A DNA stretch of 64,000 bases, from NCBI GenBank assembly GCA_965247565.1, contig CBDFHF010000003.1, positions 1,364,001 to 1,428,000 on the forward strand. The letters run 5' to 3'. The notes under the pieces are model-generated. The model was not told the DNA's origin. It did not search any database and saw only the letters and a list, made by a program, of their open reading frames with translations. Positions 26,761 to 34,699 of the stretch are shown here, one piece after another (the first letter of the stretch is position 1; every line of letters starts with the position of its first letter). This DNA comes from CBDFHF01 sp965247565 (GTDB lineage Bacteria; Pseudomonadota; Gammaproteobacteria; Methylococcales; Methylomonadaceae). The position numbers and the translations under genes are program-made.

Positions 26761-27573
26761 CTAATAACTATGTTCTAGCGCGGGGAAATCTGACTGTTTG
26801 ACGGCCTGGTGATAGGCATAAATAGCCGAATTAATATCGGTTACCTCAAGCATAAAATTTTTGGAAAATCGGGGCCGTTTGTTTGTACCGATACCCAGCA
26901 TGTCGTAAAGCACTAATACTTGCCCATCGCAATCGGCACCGGCGCCGATACCAATTACTGGAATAGTGAGTTTTGTGCTTATTTGGCTGGCTAAACTACT
27001 AGGAACACATTCAAGTACCAATAAACCAGCGCCTGCTTGCTGTAATTTAACGGCATCGGCAATAATTTTGTTAGCGTCGGCCGACTCTTTCCCCTGAACT
27101 TTATAAGCTCCCAACTGATTGATCGATTGCGGTAATAAACCTAAATGCCCACAAACCGGAATACCGTTTTCTACTAAAAAACTCACGCACTCGGTTTTCG
27201 CGCCTTCCAACTTAACCATTTGCGCGCCGGAACGCATTAATTTGCCGCCATTTTTGGCCGCCAGTGTCGGAGTGGGGTAACTCATAAACGGTAAATCCGC
27301 AATAATGAACGCACGTCGTCGTGCGCTGCTAACGCAGCGCACATGGTAGGCCATGTCGTTTACAGTAACCGGCAAAGTAGTCGTTCGGCCTTGAATGACC
27401 ATCCCCAAAGAGTCGCCAACCAACATAACATCGACCCCAACGCTATCGATAACAGCACTAAAACTGGCGTCGTAGGCGGTTAGACAGGAGATTTTTTCTC
27501 CGCGTCGCTTCATCGCCGCTAAATCGAGCACGGAAAGCGGTTTGCTAGTGTAAATAGTAGGATATTCAGACAT
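26761..27573 (-). CDS. panB: 3-methyl-2-oxobutanoate hydroxymethyltransferase
   Basis: PanB makes ketopantoate from 2-oxoisovalerate and methylene-tetrahydrofolate. Key regions are SCLTAYDASFSAVIDS, VMLVGDSLGMVIQGR (metal-ligand Asp), MVKLEGAK, VCGHLGLLPQSIN and VIGIGAGADCDGQVLV. The frame is open to an ATG at 27597, but ATG 27573 gives a start closer to E. coli PanB and overlaps folK by 8 bp; it is chosen. It lies between folK and panC, the same order as in E. coli, and folate-dependent chemistry links the neighbours. Confidence 0.94.
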   Translation of the reverse strand: MSEYPTIYTSKPLSVLDLAAMKRRGEKISCLTAYDASFSAVIDSVGVDVMLVGDSLGMVIQGRTTTLPVTVNDMAYHVRCVSSARRRAFIIADLPFMSYPTPTLAAKNGGKLMRSGAQMVKLEGAKTECVSFLVENGIPVCGHLGLLPQSINQLGAYKVQGKESADANKIIADAVKLQQAGAGLLVLECVPSSLASQISTKLTIPVIGIGAGADCDGQVLVLYDMLGIGTNKRPRFSKNFMLEVTDINSAIYAYHQAVKQSDFPALEHSY

Positions 27574-28063
27574 GATAATTTGAGCGATGCAAACCATTCA
27601 TTGGACATCTTGCCAATAAGTCGGTGAGTGCGCCTTTTCCAGGAATGACCAAATGCGGGTCAAGCTCAGCCAGTGGATATAAAACAAAGGATCGCTCTGC
27701 AATTCCGACATGCGGCACAACCAAATCAGGGACGCTAATTTGTTGCTGGTTGTAAAGCAATATATCTAAATCCAAGGTTCTCGCACCCCAACGTTCGCCC
27801 TTTCTAACCCGACCCTGTGCATGTTCAATCGCCTGTAAAGCACGTAACAAGGGCAGCGGCGCTAAAGTAGTTTCTATCGCCACTACAGCATTCACATAGT
27901 CAGGTTGATCAGGTGGTCCCATTGGTGCGCTCTGATACAAGCTGGAAAATGCTAATTCCTTAACTCCATCGATGCTAGCGATGCTGATCCGCGCAGATTT
28001 GACTTGTTCAATAGGTTCCGCCAGGTTACTACCCAAGCCAATATAGGCCTTTGCCGGCGTCAT
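27566..28063 (-). CDS. folK: 2-amino-4-hydroxy-6-hydroxymethyldihydropteridine pyrophosphokinase
   Basis: FolK transfers pyrophosphate to the pterin in folate synthesis. The protein shows AYIGLGSNLAEP at the N terminus, YQSAPMGPPDQPDYVNAV, and the signature GERWGARTLDLDILLY, followed by VPHVGIAERSFVLYPLAEL. The frame extends to ATG 28105 (14 more residues, overlapping pcnB by 29 bp); ATG 28063 matches the usual FolK start and leaves a 13-bp gap, but neither has a clear RBS. Member of pcnB-folK-panB-panC. Confidence 0.93.
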   Translation of the reverse strand: MTPAKAYIGLGSNLAEPIEQVKSARISIASIDGVKELAFSSLYQSAPMGPPDQPDYVNAVVAIETTLAPLPLLRALQAIEHAQGRVRKGERWGARTLDLDILLYNQQQISVPDLVVPHVGIAERSFVLYPLAELDPHLVIPGKGALTDLLARCPMNGLHRSNYHV

Positions 28064-28076
28064 AGCGGCCAATACA

Positions 28077-29486
28077 TCAAGATTCTTGCCCAGGAGAGGT
28101 TGCATTGGTTTTTTTACGGTAAGTTCTTTTCTTAGCTGATTTTTTTTGTGCCGGATTGCGCGGCGGCTGGGTCATGCGGCGCTGTTCGGTTTCATCAGCC
28201 AATTGATACTTACTCCACCATTGCGCTAACTCCGGTTCTGCACCACCCGTTTCTGAGCGGAGCAATAAAAAATCATACGCAGCCCTAAAGCGGGGATGAG
28301 TAATTAATCGACTAGGTTTAGAGCCTATTCGACTATTAAATTTTGGTTGCAAACTCCAAACTTCTCGCATAGCCATACTAATGTGACGAGGAAATGAAGT
28401 GCATTTCAACTGCTTGCCAATGACTTCATTAGCCGCTTCCTGATAGGCAATGGATTCCACCATGCCCTTAACGATATTAGATTTTGCCCTTATCCGCACA
28501 GGCTCCCACAAAAACGCAGCAAACAGAAAATACGCGGTAACGGTTTTCCCTTGGGCTATTCTATCATCAGAATTTTGCAAGGCTTTAATCAGTAAAAGTC
28601 GTGGAAAACCGTTATCTTCAACCGCCAAACTATCCTCGGTGGCCGGAAACAACATTCGGAACAAACCATAATGCCTAAGCATTTCAAAGTTTTGCAACGC
28701 ATAACCTGACAAGAATAGCTTTAAAGCTTCATCATAAAGCCGGGCAGAAGGAATGTTCGACAACATACTTGCAACTTTTGGAATTGCTTTTTCACAATCA
28801 GGATGCAGCACAAAGGCAAGCTTAACAGCGAAACGCACCGCTCTGAGCATACGCACAGGATCTTCACGGAAACGGGTGTCGGGATCGCCTATCAACCTGA
28901 GCACGCCTGCTTTGTGATCAGCCATACCACCAACATAATCGACCACAGAAAAATCTTTAATGTTGTAATACAGAGCATTGACCGTAAAATCTCGACGCCA
29001 GACATCTTCCTCGATGGTACCGTATACATTGTCGCGTAACAGACGACCCTCATTATCCAATATTTGCTTGTCGCTTTGCACGTCAGCAGCCCCTCGGAAC
29101 GTTGCGACTTCAATCACGTCGCGACCGAAATGCACATGCGCCAGACGAAAACGTCGACCGATCAATCGACAATTGCGGAATACTTTTCTGACTTCTTCGG
29201 GATCGGCATTGGTAGCCACATCAAAATCTTTAGGTTCGCGGCCGAGTAATAAATCACGCACACAGCCACCGACTAAATAGGCTTCGAAACCTGATTTTTG
29301 TAACCGATACAGTACTTTAAGCGCATACTCGCTGATTTGAGAACGCGATATATTATGTTCTGAACGCGCGTAGACTTTCGCTTGGCCCAAGACTGACTCG
29401 GCCTTTTTTGGGGCAGGGCTGATGAGTTTTTTGAAGAATTTTAAGATGGTAGCCACATTTAGTTTATTTTTATTTTTGGCAATCAT
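28077..29486 (-). CDS. pcnB: Poly(A) polymerase I
   Basis: PcnB adds 3' poly(A) tails that promote RNA decay. The 469-residue protein has the class II nucleotidyltransferase head (YLVGGCVRDLLLGREPKDFD, two catalytic aspartates), the EVATFRG and RRDFTVNALYYN blocks, the FREDPVRMLRAVRFAVKL neck, and a very basic C terminus (KKSAKKRTYRKK), as in E. coli PcnB rather than the CCA-adding enzyme. The extra ~45 N-terminal residues before the head are also PcnB-like. First gene of pcnB-folK-panB-panC. Confidence 0.94.
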   Translation of the reverse strand: MIAKNKNKLNVATILKFFKKLISPAPKKAESVLGQAKVYARSEHNISRSQISEYALKVLYRLQKSGFEAYLVGGCVRDLLLGREPKDFDVATNADPEEVRKVFRNCRLIGRRFRLAHVHFGRDVIEVATFRGAADVQSDKQILDNEGRLLRDNVYGTIEEDVWRRDFTVNALYYNIKDFSVVDYVGGMADHKAGVLRLIGDPDTRFREDPVRMLRAVRFAVKLAFVLHPDCEKAIPKVASMLSNIPSARLYDEALKLFLSGYALQNFEMLRHYGLFRMLFPATEDSLAVEDNGFPRLLLIKALQNSDDRIAQGKTVTAYFLFAAFLWEPVRIRAKSNIVKGMVESIAYQEAANEVIGKQLKCTSFPRHISMAMREVWSLQPKFNSRIGSKPSRLITHPRFRAAYDFLLLRSETGGAEPELAQWWSKYQLADETEQRRMTQPPRNPAQKKSAKKRTYRKKTNATSPGQES

Positions 29487-29676
29487 ATCATTTGAATGAA
29501 TTCAATCCCAATCGCAGGCTGTTTTCTTTTACATTACCCTTTTTTGTATAGTAGAATCATCAATCTGATTTTACCAGCAATTATGCTTGAGAGTCTCTAA
29601 CGTATAGGGAATCATAAAATCAGACGACCCTATTTATAAACACTCGCTAAAATCTGCGTGCTTTATTGGAATTGTT

Positions 29677-29853
29677 ATGTTCAAAAAGATTCTTACTGGC
29701 TTGATTGACCAACCTATATTCACTAGCCTTTTTGTAACAGATTTTTTAATTCTTCTGTTCCATAGGCCACCATTTTTATTTTCACTGGTAATGTTAGGTG
29801 CGCTAATGGCAATGTGCATGTATTTTGGCCAAAAATTAGCATTATTTAAATGA
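29677..29853 (+). CDS. Small predicted membrane protein, 58 residues
   Basis: A short frame from ATG 29677 to TGA 29851-29853. It encodes two hydrophobic stretches (about residues 14-29 and 33-49, PPFLFSLVMLGALMAMCMYF) separated by His-Arg-Pro-Pro, and ends FGQKLALFK. The stop lies only 7 bp before the GTG of the RDD gene, which suggests translational coupling and supports it as real. No clear Shine-Dalgarno sequence is seen. I do not recognise a family. Confidence 0.45.
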   Translation: MFKKILTGLIDQPIFTSLFVTDFLILLFHRPPFLFSLVMLGALMAMCMYFGQKLALFK

Positions 29854-29860
29854 CAGCAGC

Positions 29861-30328
29861 GTGCCGCTCTCATCAGCAGGCGAACAACTAAAAACAGGTG
29901 AAAAGCCACTTTCACCCGGCTTACTCGTTCGTTTAGCGGCAATTTTCTACGATTTACTCCTACTGATAGCGATTTTTTTTGTCGCTACTGCTTTATTTCT
30001 CCCTATTAACTCAGGTGCCGCAACAACCACCTCGCAACTAATTTATTACCGACTTTACTTACTCAGCATTAGTTTTATCTTTTACGGTTGGTTTTGGACA
30101 CACGGTGGACAGACCTTAGGGTTGAAAACCTGGAAAATTAAAATATTAACCTATGAAAGAGAGCCAATCAGTTGGAAACAGGCATTCTACAGGTATACCG
30201 CTGCTATATTCTCGTGGGGTCTAATGGGGGCAGGTTTTCTGTGGATCCTATTCGACCCAAACAAACGCACTTGGTATGATCGATTATCAAAAACCGCTGT
30301 GTTTTATGATAATTCAAGGCTACGATAA
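29861..30328 (+). CDS. RDD family membrane protein
   Basis: A 155-residue inner-membrane protein of the RDD family. The N-terminal signature is LLVRLAAIFYDLLLL (Arg and Asp positions of R-x-x-A-x-x-x-D), with helices at about 28-50, 68-90 and 115-135, and a family-typical GGQTLGLKTWKIKI and KRTWYDRLSKT near the end. Some family members transport sodium or protons; most are uncharacterised. The start is GTG 29861. Divergence from pcnB and coupling to the 58-residue frame put it in its own small unit. Confidence 0.85.
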   Translation: MPLSSAGEQLKTGEKPLSPGLLVRLAAIFYDLLLLIAIFFVATALFLPINSGAATTTSQLIYYRLYLLSISFIFYGWFWTHGGQTLGLKTWKIKILTYEREPISWKQAFYRYTAAIFSWGLMGAGFLWILFDPNKRTWYDRLSKTAVFYDNSRLR

Positions 30329-30601
30329 TCTTAATTATTCAGAACACTGACCTGCGCAGACACCTTACAACTTTTCCGGCGTCTAGTGATTAATTTAAAA
30401 GACTCAATTTCCAAACACCTCACTTTTTGAAGCCTAGAAGACAGTCTTAGCTCAATAGTTGGCTTGAATACCAAAACAATTTTGCACTGGCTCTGGCCTT
30501 ACCATGCCTAATTGTGGGTGATGTGCTCACAAGGCAGCAAAATCAGCTCTTCGTTGTTTGCTGAGTCAATTCTTAGTTGTATATAGACGCTATCAAGCTA
30601 T

Positions 30602-31186
30602 CTATTTTGACTTATTCAATAAAGACCAGATTGAACGTACGTTCGATTGTGGCTCTGATAACATCAATGTGATAGCGATTTCTTCAAAGGCGGCAAATGT
30701 GCCTATAACAGCCGCTATTTGGAAAGGCCAGACAACTCCACCTAAAAACAGCAAGTACAGGCTTATCCCCATTGCAGCAGCGGCAAATTTTACTGCCCAG
30801 GTATGATAGCTGGTAAAGCAGCCAAATTTGCTCACGCCTACTAAAGCAGGCAGCAAACAACTTCCTAGAAATAGCCCCACATACAACATCTCTTTTTGGA
30901 CAACATCAGGCCATAACCACCAACACCCCAAGGCAATAGTTAAGTAAGTAACCACATCCGCGAAGCTATCCAAGGTTGCGCCAAACTGAGAAATCTGTCC
31001 TGTCAGACGAGCAGCAAAACCATCCAGTAAATCACTTAAAAATGCTAGCGCTAACAGCCCCATAAATAACAAGCCGTAGCCATGCCACGCCAACCATAAT
31101 AATACCGGGGCAGCCACAAATCGGAAGCCAGTCAGGCAATTGGGTAAAGTCAGTAGTTTTTGATTAGTATTGGGCAAATCGTTCAT
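30602..31186 (-). CDS. CDP-alcohol phosphatidyltransferase
   Basis: A 194-residue membrane enzyme that moves a phosphatidyl (or similar) group from a CDP-lipid to an alcohol. The catalytic signature D-G-x2-A-R-x8-G-x3-D-x3-D is complete (DGFAARLTGQISQFG then ATLDSFAD). About five to six membrane helices follow. The acceptor alcohol cannot be read from sequence; PgsA- or cardiolipin-synthase-like roles are possible. It overlaps the EEP gene by 4 bp and lies in a trio with a CDP-archaeol-synthase-like gene, which could supply its CDP-activated substrate. Confidence 0.88.
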   Translation of the reverse strand: MNDLPNTNQKLLTLPNCLTGFRFVAAPVLLWLAWHGYGLLFMGLLALAFLSDLLDGFAARLTGQISQFGATLDSFADVVTYLTIALGCWWLWPDVVQKEMLYVGLFLGSCLLPALVGVSKFGCFTSYHTWAVKFAAAAMGISLYLLFLGGVVWPFQIAAVIGTFAAFEEIAITLMLSEPQSNVRSIWSLLNKSK

Positions 31187-31935
31187 ACGCTAAATTGGGC
31201 GGTCAGTGGCACATGATCAGAAAGTACCCGCCAATGCGGATGCGCCAAGCGTTCACAGGATTGTAATGTTAAGCCACGGAAGTAAATACGATCCATCGGT
31301 AGCAGAGGCAGCCAAGCCGGAAAGGTACGCGCGAATTGCCCCGTTGTTTCACGAAAGACTTCTTTTAAACCCAAATGTTCATAAAAATGGCGTTCGATTT
31401 GGCCGCACCAATCATTAAAATCGCCGGCAACAATCAATGGCGCGTCATGTGGTACATGGCTTTCGATCCGCTCACACAACCGGGTTGCTTGCCGCAAACG
31501 TTCACGACCGGTTAGACCAAAATGCAAACACACTAAGTGTAACGCTTGTTGTGTTTGCGATAAGCGTATGACACCATGCAGCAAGCTTCGACTCGCCCAA
31601 GGGTAAGGGGAGATATTAATATTTTCCCAACTTTCAAACGGGAGTTTACTCAATATCGCATTGCCATGATGGCCAAGTTTATGGCGGACATTTTCTGCAT
31701 ACACATGAAATGGCCAAATACCTTCTGCGATAAATTCAAATTGCGACAGCTCCGGCCAGGCGGCAATTCTTTTTTCATGTTTGTGATGCTCGCCCTGCAT
31801 CTCCTGAAGCAATAACAGATCGGCTTGCGTCGCCAACAAAGCCTCCCTGATCTCATGCAAGACAAAGCGGCGATTACCGGAATTAAATCCTTTATGGATG
31901 TTGTAAGTTAACACTCGCAATCCGTCTGCTCTCAT
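31183..31935 (-). CDS. Endonuclease/exonuclease/phosphatase (EEP) family hydrolase
   Basis: A 250-residue soluble EEP-fold protein. Motifs are VLTYNIHKGF at the N terminus, LLLLQEMQGE (metal Glu), VAGDFNDW (Asp-Asn pair) and the C-terminal SDHVPLTAQF with the catalytic Asp-His. It resembles E. coli YbhP, which is linked to cardiolipin synthase genes. No signal peptide. Its position between a CDP-alcohol transferase and a CTP-dependent lipid enzyme suggests action on a phospholipid head group or nucleotide-lipid, but this is inference. Confidence 0.88.
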   Translation of the reverse strand: MRADGLRVLTYNIHKGFNSGNRRFVLHEIREALLATQADLLLLQEMQGEHHKHEKRIAAWPELSQFEFIAEGIWPFHVYAENVRHKLGHHGNAILSKLPFESWENINISPYPWASRSLLHGVIRLSQTQQALHLVCLHFGLTGRERLRQATRLCERIESHVPHDAPLIVAGDFNDWCGQIERHFYEHLGLKEVFRETTGQFARTFPAWLPLLPMDRIYFRGLTLQSCERLAHPHWRVLSDHVPLTAQFSV

Positions 31936-31975
31936 CTATCTACTCTTAATCACTGAAATATCTGGTTTAATTAAT

Positions 31976-32479
31976 TCAATAAGGGCGGGATCGAATGTGA
32001 AGTTTGAATAAAATAGGAGATACGAACTCTTCAAGCAAGAAAAAAGCGCCAGCAATAATTGCCATTTCCGTAATACCCAAGTTCAAAGGCATCTGCAAAC
32101 ACCCAATCGGAAGTAAAGATTCCGGCAAAGTATCAAGACCGGGCGCATGACTGCTTTCTATGCGCGCGTGACGGCGCTTAATGAAACTACTCAATAAATC
32201 GCCCAACATGCTCAAAACTCCAAAAACCACACCCAACCAAACGGGCAGATCGAATAGAATGGCGCCCAGGGCGGTCAGGCAGGCTGCTGCACACAGGCCT
32301 CGCCAGGTTTTAGTATCCCCTAATAATCGCTGGCCATCAGGCAAGGTAATACCGTTATCGATGGGCTTGGCCCAACGCGTTCCCATTACATTACCCACTA
32401 AAATTGGGGCTCCATTAGCTATTAGAAGTAAAACCAGAGCCTGAAAAGTGCAAAACACGCATAACGATATCGATGGCAT
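31976..32479 (-). CDS. CDP-archaeol synthase-like (CarS/DUF46) membrane protein
   Basis: A 167-residue integral membrane protein of the CarS family (CTP:lipid-phosphate cytidylyltransferase in archaea). The family block is kept: LLIANGAPILVGNVMG, KPIDNG, LPDGQRLLGDTKTWRG. Four to five helices, with GDLLSSFIKRR in the middle. In archaea this enzyme makes CDP-archaeol from digeranylgeranylglyceryl phosphate; bacterial members are uncharacterised and a bacterial lipid substrate must be assumed. It lies 40 bp upstream of the EEP and CDP-alcohol transferase genes in the same direction. Confidence 0.85.
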   Translation of the reverse strand: MPSISLCVFCTFQALVLLLIANGAPILVGNVMGTRWAKPIDNGITLPDGQRLLGDTKTWRGLCAAACLTALGAILFDLPVWLGVVFGVLSMLGDLLSSFIKRRHARIESSHAPGLDTLPESLLPIGCLQMPLNLGITEMAIIAGAFFLLEEFVSPILFKLHIRSRPY

Positions 32480-32582
32480 TTTTAAAAAACTTCCTAATCA
32501 ATTAAAATTTGGCATGATAATTTACCGACTATACCTTACAACTGCCCGCTCTTTATTCTTCTCAAGCTAGACCTACTCTAAA

Positions 32583-33797
32583 TTATAAGACTGTTGAGCA
32601 AAGCTTATTAACTTTCTGCCATTGAGACTTATACATTGCGGTGTCTTTGGAATTAAATTTGCCGTCGCTTTTCAAATCACACTCCCAATACGCAGTTTTA
32701 TTTTTACAGGCTTTAGTAAATAAGGCGAGGTCTACGTTGCTAAATTTTCTATCAGCGTTTAGGTCGCAGGTTTGTTCATTAGTCAGTACGGATTTCCAGG
32801 CGTCCGTGAGCTTAAAAACATTGTTAACCAAACTTGCATCATCGCTAGCAGTTTTTCCGCTAATGACATAAATAGCATTATCTGTCGCTACAGTAGCACC
32901 AAAAAATGAGGGTTGCGGCAATTCAGGCCCAGTTTGCCAAGTATTGGAAACCGGATCGTAAATCTCCACCTTAGTGGATGGATTAACAAACGGTGGTTTT
33001 TTTATTACCGTAGCGCCGCCAATCAAATAAACTTTTCCATTCAGTACCGGAGCAGCATGTCCATAAGAGAAAATACGGGGTGTAGGCATAGGAGTTAGCC
33101 CGGATGATTTCCATTTTCTGTTGATGAAATCAAAAGCGTAGACACCACCAGAGGCCTTCATGGTGCTTTTCGATCCACCACCAATAAAGTAAGCCTTATC
33201 GCCAACAACTGCAACGGTGGATAACAAACGAAGTACCGGCATAGTGGTCACTTTGCGCCATGTGTCGGTATTAGAATTATAAGCTTCAACCACTTTGTAA
33301 TGACGCTCTATGTTTTTTGCATCATTGATAAAATCGCCGCCAAAAACATAAATTTCACTGCTGTAGGCGACTGCAACAGCGCTGGAACGTTTGGTAGGCA
33401 TCGGTGCAAGAGAACTCCAGCTATCGCTTGCAGGATCATATTTCTCAACAAAACCGGATGTCAAGTCGCCATCGCTGCCGCCAAAGACATAAAATCCGCC
33501 GTTTAACCCCGCGCCGGTGATTCCCTCAATGCCAACATTAGCATCGTTATCGTCGTTATCAGCCAAATTTGACCAGGCAATAGGATTGGCTAAGTCCAAC
33601 ATCTCCGTCGACCTAAGATTGTAACCCGCCCCGGAAACTCCGCCGAAAATATAAATTTTGCCATTAACAGTCCCGGCGGCAAATTCGCTGCGAGCTGTAT
33701 TGATAGGAGCAACGGGCTGCCATTCGGCAGCATAGGCCACACTCGCGCACATATCGATTACTAGCAACAAAACTGATATAAGAAATTTCGCTTTCAT
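32583..33797 (-). CDS. Secreted Kelch-repeat protein with dockerin-like C terminus
   Basis: A 404-residue secreted protein. Residues 1-23 are a signal peptide (ISVLLLVIDMCASVAYA). From about 27 to 325 there are about six Kelch repeats, each with a variant of GKIYIFGG and a Trp, forming a beta-propeller. The C terminus (342-400) has two calcium-loop repeats: C-D-L-N-A-D-R-K (344-351, with D356) and C-D-L-K-S-D-G-K (373-380, with D385). These resemble dockerin/EF-hand loops, each flanked by cysteines that may form disulfides. Ligand and role are unknown. A predicted FNR-dependent promoter lies upstream. Confidence 0.85.
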   Translation of the reverse strand: MKAKFLISVLLLVIDMCASVAYAAEWQPVAPINTARSEFAAGTVNGKIYIFGGVSGAGYNLRSTEMLDLANPIAWSNLADNDDNDANVGIEGITGAGLNGGFYVFGGSDGDLTSGFVEKYDPASDSWSSLAPMPTKRSSAVAVAYSSEIYVFGGDFINDAKNIERHYKVVEAYNSNTDTWRKVTTMPVLRLLSTVAVVGDKAYFIGGGSKSTMKASGGVYAFDFINRKWKSSGLTPMPTPRIFSYGHAAPVLNGKVYLIGGATVIKKPPFVNPSTKVEIYDPVSNTWQTGPELPQPSFFGATVATDNAIYVISGKTASDDASLVNNVFKLTDAWKSVLTNEQTCDLNADRKFSNVDLALFTKACKNKTAYWECDLKSDGKFNSKDTAMYKSQWQKVNKLCSTVL

Positions 33798-33849
33798 ACT
33801 TTAACCTCAACATTGGCGAATAAAAAACAATTTGCCTTTAAGGTTTCCG

Positions 33850-33890
33850 ATTATAAAACGCGCATGAACGGCAGCTTTGATCTAGATCAT
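33850..33890 (-). promoter_or_regulatory. Predicted FNR-activated promoter of the Kelch gene
   Basis: An FNR-box sequence TTGAT-CTAG-ATCAT lies at 33877-33890 (9 of 10 consensus bases against TTGAT-N4-ATCAA). On the minus strand a perfect -10 TATAAT lies at 33855-33850. The box centre is 31 bp upstream of the -10 centre, which puts it near -41, the class II position for FNR activation. Transcription would start near 33843, 46 nt before the ATG. The fnr gene itself is in this window (42371). Confidence 0.6.
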
Positions 33891-33924
33891 TTTTTTGAAA
33901 GATTTTCTGTTTTTGTAGTCGGCT

Positions 33925-33932
33925 CTATAATT
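33925..33932. repeat. Target-site duplication, left copy (CTATAATT)
   Basis: Eight-base direct repeat immediately outside the left inverted repeat of the IS1-family element; the second copy is at 34689-34696. The identity of both copies points to a fairly recent insertion. Confidence 0.9.
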
Positions 33933-34688
33933 GGCATTGCTAAACTAATATAGATATTTCGTTATTCCATTTAGCCATAAACAACTTAACAGAGTATTCC
34001 AGCATTTTTTGGCATTTGCTGTAGCATTTTGATTTGCGGCGCAGCCTGGCTAGGAAATGCCTGAATAAACTGTTATATCCTTCAACAGTATAGGTTTCAG
34101 CCTTTGATTGCGTGTGCCGACCCCTGGGGACAAAGGCCTCGTAAGGTTGCCAGTGATCCGTCATCACCTGCCCAACCGCCTCGCCCGCTATGGCTTGCCA
34201 GAGCTTTTCTCCCGTGACAGTCGCCCTGGAACCCAGTACGCAGCCGAGGAACCTTTTTCCATATCTATCAACAGCAATCCATATCCAGCAATAGTTTTTT
34301 TTGAGCCAACGTAACTGTGCATTTCGTCCAGCTCCACCACTTGGACGCCCCCGTCGCTTTTTATGGCATCGAGCTTTTCGCCAAACGACCTGATCCAATT
34401 CAAAATCGTGACATTGCTGAACCCTAGGACACGGCCAATAGACCTGAATCCGAGTCCTTCCAGGTAAAGCTCCAACGCTTGCCGCTTTACTGCTTTATCC
34501 CCAGCGCCGGAACGCTGTGCGACAGTATATCGATGGTTACAATCTTTGCATAAATAGCGCTGCCGACCGCTCGCCAAACCGTCTTTACAGCTCGGCCGCT
34601 TACCACATTTTGGACATTCCATAGCACCCTCCAGCGCATCTTTGAATAGCCAAAACTTATACAGTATCTATAATAATTTAGCAATACC
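33933..34688 (-). mobile_element. IS1-family insertion sequence, 756 bp, apparently intact
   Basis: The element is bounded by imperfect terminal inverted repeats of about 25 bp: left GGCATTGCTAAACTAATATA (from 33933) and right, on the opposite strand, GGTATTGCTAAATTATTATA (from 34688), with 21 of 25 positions matching. An 8-bp direct repeat CTATAATT flanks it exactly (33925-33932 and 34689-34696), the usual target duplication of IS1 elements. Inside is a two-frame transposase joined by a -1 frameshift. It sits between the Kelch gene and the end of the Ter module and does not break a recognisable frame; the ATP-grasp stop lies 11 bp beyond the right end. Confidence 0.92.
33940..34622 (-). CDS. 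IS1-family transposase made by -1 frameshift (InsA-InsB')
   Basis: Two frames encode one transposase. Frame A runs from ATG 34622 with a zinc ribbon (MECPKCGKRPS, then CKDCNHRY), a helix-turn-helix (SIGRVLGFSNVTILNWIR) and the first catalytic Asp (VVELDEMHSYVG). Frame B supplies IAVDRYGKRFLG, the second Asp (VMTDHWQPYEAF) and the Glu helix (KAETYTVEGYNSLFRHF). They join at a run of eight A residues (34302-34295 on the minus strand): zero frame tcA AAA AAA, then slip by -1 to AAC. The product is about 227 residues, close to the IS1 transposase (232). The frame-B stop falls inside the left inverted repeat. Likely functional. Confidence 0.88.
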
Positions 34689-34696
34689 CTATAATT
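34689..34696. repeat. Target-site duplication, right copy (CTATAATT)
   Basis: Right-hand copy of the 8-bp duplication flanking the IS1-family element, identical to 33925-33932. Confidence 0.9.
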
Positions 34697-34699
34697 TTG

